Of a DNA stretch of 13,717 nt, positions 12,068 through 13,717 are shown in pieces; the first letter of the stretch is position 1, and each line of letters opens with the position of its first letter. Origin of the DNA: JBBRLA01 sp038231615 (GTDB lineage: Bacteria; Myxococcota_A; Polyangia; Palsa-1104; JAEUJZ01); assembly GCA_038231615.1 (NCBI GenBank), contig JBBRLA010000163.1:1-13717 (forward strand). Direction: 5' to 3'. The notes under the pieces were generated by a model. The model was not told where the DNA came from. It made no database searches and worked only from the letters and a program-made list of their open reading frames with translations. The position numbers and the translations under genes were made by a program.

Positions 12068-13423
12068 TCAGCGAATCGGACAGTTCCGGTCACACTGAAG
12101 CTCCAGCACCGGCGGCTTGTGGCCCTCTCCGGCGACGTAGCGCAGTTCCTTGGAGGGGCAGCAGAGCCGCCGTCCGGGCGGGGCGTCCAGGCGCAGGTGC
12201 ACCGCGACCCCCACTGGCAACTCCAGGGCGCCGGGCCGCACCGGCTTGCCATCCACCCGCAGCACCGCCCCCTGCGGGGCGATCCGCGGACGCACCACCA
12301 TCCGCGACGGCTCTTTCTGCGAAGTCGCGTCCGCAGATCCCGGCGCTCCCGTTGTCCCGGGCAAGGCCGGCGTGTCGCCGTGGGCCGGCTCCCCCGAAAC
12401 TGTCGAGAGCGGCGTCACCACCGGCTGCGGCATCGTCACCGCGCCCCCGCCCCGCGGGACGTCCCGGGGCTGCCCCCCGGTGCGCCCGCTCAAAAGGATC
12501 ACCAGCGTGCACAGGAGCCCCAGTAGCGCCGCCCCCCCGACCAGCAGGCCCCGGGGCCATTGTGGCGGCGGCGGCTCGTCGCAGGCTTCTTGCAGGGCGC
12601 CGATGAACTCGCCGATCGAGGGGAAGCGGTCGTCGATGCGCACCGCCATCGCCCGCCTCACCGCCCGCCGGTAGGCCGAGGGCACCTGTGATGGCAGGGG
12701 TCGGGGCTTGCCCTCCAATACCGCCAGCATCGCCGCGTGGGCCGAGCCGGGAAAAGCCGGCTGCCCCGCCACCAGCTCATAGGCGATGCTCCCCAGGGAG
12801 AACTGGTCCGAGGGTGGCCCCACCTCGTCCCCGGCGTCGACCTTGATCTGCTCGGGGGACATGTAGCGCGGCGTGCCCACGGTGGTGCCCTGCTCGGTGC
12901 GCACCGGGTCGGTGTCCAAAAGCTTGGCGATGCCAAAGTCCAGCACCTTGACCAGCGGCTCGTCCGTGGGGCCGGGGGCCTTGCTCAGAAAAAGATTGGC
13001 CGGCTTCAGGTCCCGGTGCACCACCCCCGCGGCGTGGGCCGCGGCCACCGCCTCCCCCACCGGCCGCAGAATCGCCACCGCCTGCTGCGCCGGCACCGCC
13101 CCGGATCGCTTCATGAAGGCGGCCAGCGTCTCGCCCTCCAGCCACTCGGTGACGATATAGGCGTGGCCGTCGCTCGACACGTCGTAGTCGAGGATCTGCA
13201 CGATGTTGGGATGACGCAGCCGAGCGGTGATCTCGGCCTCCTTGCGGAAGCGGGCAAAGGCCACCTGCCCCGCGTTCTGCTTGAGGATCTTCACCGCAAT
13301 CACGATTTTGAGCCGCGTGTGAAAGCCGGCGAAGACCAGGCCCGTCCCCCCCTCCCCGATCGGCTGGTCGATCCGGTAGGTATCCTTGAGGATGCGGCCG
13401 ATCCACGGCGTCGAGGGCGTCAC
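12068..13423 (-). CDS. Transmembrane Hanks-type Ser/Thr protein kinase
   Basis: 451-aa kinase. Catalytic domain at about 17-280: Gly loop GEGGTGLVF (23-31), Lys45 in AVKIL, Glu62 or Glu64 in the C-helix, HRDLKPANL (136-144) with catalytic Asp138, DFG at 162-164, GTPRYMSPEQ (183-192) and Asp206. All key residues are present, so it should be active. One membrane helix (about 292-312) leads to a Pro/Gly-rich linker and a C-terminal domain (about 375-451) resembling a PEGA unit (GAVLRVDGKPVRPGALELPV) with four Cys (421, 422, 444, 448), probably outside the inner membrane. GTG at 13423 is the assumed start. GGAGGAG lies 19 nt upstream, too far, and would better fit an in-frame CTG at 13438. The product may regulate or respond with the TPR protein encoded just downstream. 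Confidence 0.9.
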   Translation of the reverse strand: MTPSTPWIGRILKDTYRIDQPIGEGGTGLVFAGFHTRLKIVIAVKILKQNAGQVAFARFRKEAEITARLRHPNIVQILDYDVSSDGHAYIVTEWLEGETLAAFMKRSGAVPAQQAVAILRPVGEAVAAAHAAGVVHRDLKPANLFLSKAPGPTDEPLVKVLDFGIAKLLDTDPVRTEQGTTVGTPRYMSPEQIKVDAGDEVGPPSDQFSLGSIAYELVAGQPAFPGSAHAAMLAVLEGKPRPLPSQVPSAYRRAVRRAMAVRIDDRFPSIGEFIGALQEACDEPPPPQWPRGLLVGGAALLGLLCTLVILLSGRTGGQPRDVPRGGGAVTMPQPVVTPLSTVSGEPAHGDTPALPGTTGAPGSADATSQKEPSRMVVRPRIAPQGAVLRVDGKPVRPGALELPVGVAVHLRLDAPPGRRLCCPSKELRYVAGEGHKPPVLELQCDRNCPIR

Positions 13424-13468
13424 GACCAGTCCAGGCAGGTGGCTCCTCCGAATCGAAAGGGACGTGTC

Positions 13469-13497
13469 ATCATGGGACGGGCCCAGTGCCCTGTCAA
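13469..13497 (-). promoter_or_regulatory. Sigma70-like promoter of the kinase-TPR operon
   Basis: On the minus strand TTGACA (13492-13497), a 17-bp spacer and CATGAT (13469-13474, four of six consensus bases). It is 45 nt upstream of the GTG start, leaving a short leader that contains GGAGGAG at 13443-13449. It is the best-formed promoter in the window. Confidence 0.6.
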
Positions 13498-13545
13498 CGT
13501 CGGGCCCTGCCCGGGGTGCCTAGCTCAATCGAGGGCCCCCTGCTC

Positions 13546-13576
13546 GTGAGCGTGAGCGTGAGCGTGAGCGTGAGCG
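13546..13576. repeat. Hexamer array (GTGAGC)n, left arm of an inverted pair
   Basis: About five copies of GTGAGC in 31 bp. The reverse-complement array (GCTCAC)n occupies 13690-13717 and runs off the window, so the two form an inverted repeat enclosing 113 bp. Confidence 0.9.
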
Positions 13577-13577
13577 A

Positions 13578-13664
13578 TTACCGGCAGAGTTTGCTGAGCA
13601 TCGCAATCACCCGATCAAGCAGCTCAGTGCCTCGCTGATAGGCGTCGAGCCGCCATGGGCCAAA
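13578..13664 (-). pseudogene. Remnant of a four-helix-bundle (S23-type) protein gene
   Basis: A 28-residue open stretch, limited by an in-frame stop on each side, reads RLDAYQRGTELLDRVIAMLS in its centre. This resembles the first helix of four-helix-bundle proteins of the 23S rRNA intervening-sequence type ('LdvYqra.eLl..v..ll'). The full family is about 110-130 aa. Here everything after the first helix is replaced by the hexamer array, and the stop codon lies two bases from it. No start codon or ribosome-binding site is visible. The match is short, so the family call is tentative. Confidence 0.4.
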
Positions 13665-13689
13665 TCATCGGTAGGTCCGACAAAAAGGT

Positions 13690-13717
13690 GCTCACGCTCA
13701 CGCTCACGCTCACGCTC
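13690..13717. repeat. Hexamer array (GCTCAC)n, right arm, cut by window end
   Basis: At least four copies of GCTCAC in reverse-complement orientation to 13546-13576. With the left arm it can form a stem of about 28 bp around the four-helix-bundle remnant. Confidence 0.9.

Noticed and set aside
10816..12252. Longer version of the TPR protein starting at 12252
   Set aside because: The extra N-terminus overlaps the kinase 3' end and has no domain; a clear signal peptide follows the ATG at 12003.

Overview
GC-rich, gene-dense bacterial DNA, most likely from a deltaproteobacterial or Myxococcota-type genome (possibly uncultured). This rests on a DUF6178-like protein next to sulfur-relay genes, a 14-repeat propeller lipoprotein, a Hanks-type Ser/Thr kinase with a TPR partner, and a complete minor-pilin cluster. 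No rRNA, tRNA, CRISPR array or intact transposase gene was seen. The taxonomic placement is an inference from gene content.

Layout. Positions 1-120 hold a 15-bp tandem array. Positions 183-2764 (minus strand) hold four overlapping or closely spaced minor-pilin genes in the order fimT/gspH, pilV, pilW, pilX, a type IV pilus minor-pilin operon; a pilY1-like gene is not visible. Divergent from it, 2859-5586 (plus) carries a DsrE/TusD-like protein, a TusC/DsrF-like protein and a TusA-like sulfur carrier with overlapping ends, then a 606-aa DUF6178-family protein. Positions 5955-7581 (minus) encode a lipoprotein with a CcmI/CycH-like C-terminal domain and an aldose 1-epimerase. A ferredoxin-NADP reductase-like flavoprotein (7601-8314, plus) diverges from this pair. 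Positions 8603-10582 (minus) encode the propeller lipoprotein. Positions 10816-13423 (minus) encode a transmembrane Ser/Thr kinase followed by a secreted TPR protein with a C-terminal membrane anchor. The right edge holds a remnant of a four-helix-bundle (S23-type) gene between inverted hexamer arrays.

The most unusual content is not coding. (1) A 124-166 bp element with ~30-bp inverted ends occurs twice. Both copies lie in convergent gaps, and in both the shared sequence starts exactly at the TGA stop codon of the adjoining gene. The same 15-bp motif that forms the array at 1-120 sits beside both copies. (2) A 30-33 bp GATC-bounded repeat is inserted in frame, in duplicate, in two unrelated genes: the pilW leader and the TPR protein. 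(3) Several first-of-operon genes have a -10-like box ending 6-7 nt before the start codon and no Shine-Dalgarno sequence. This suggests leaderless transcripts, including a divergent pair whose -10 boxes overlap on opposite strands. (4) The 3' end of the TPR gene, with its hairpin, is tandemly duplicated downstream.

The pilin genes should act together in pilus priming. The three Tus/Dsr-like proteins probably form a sulfur-relay set, with DUF6178 as an unexplained associate. The kinase and TPR protein look like a signalling or envelope pair. All functions are read from sequence motifs alone.
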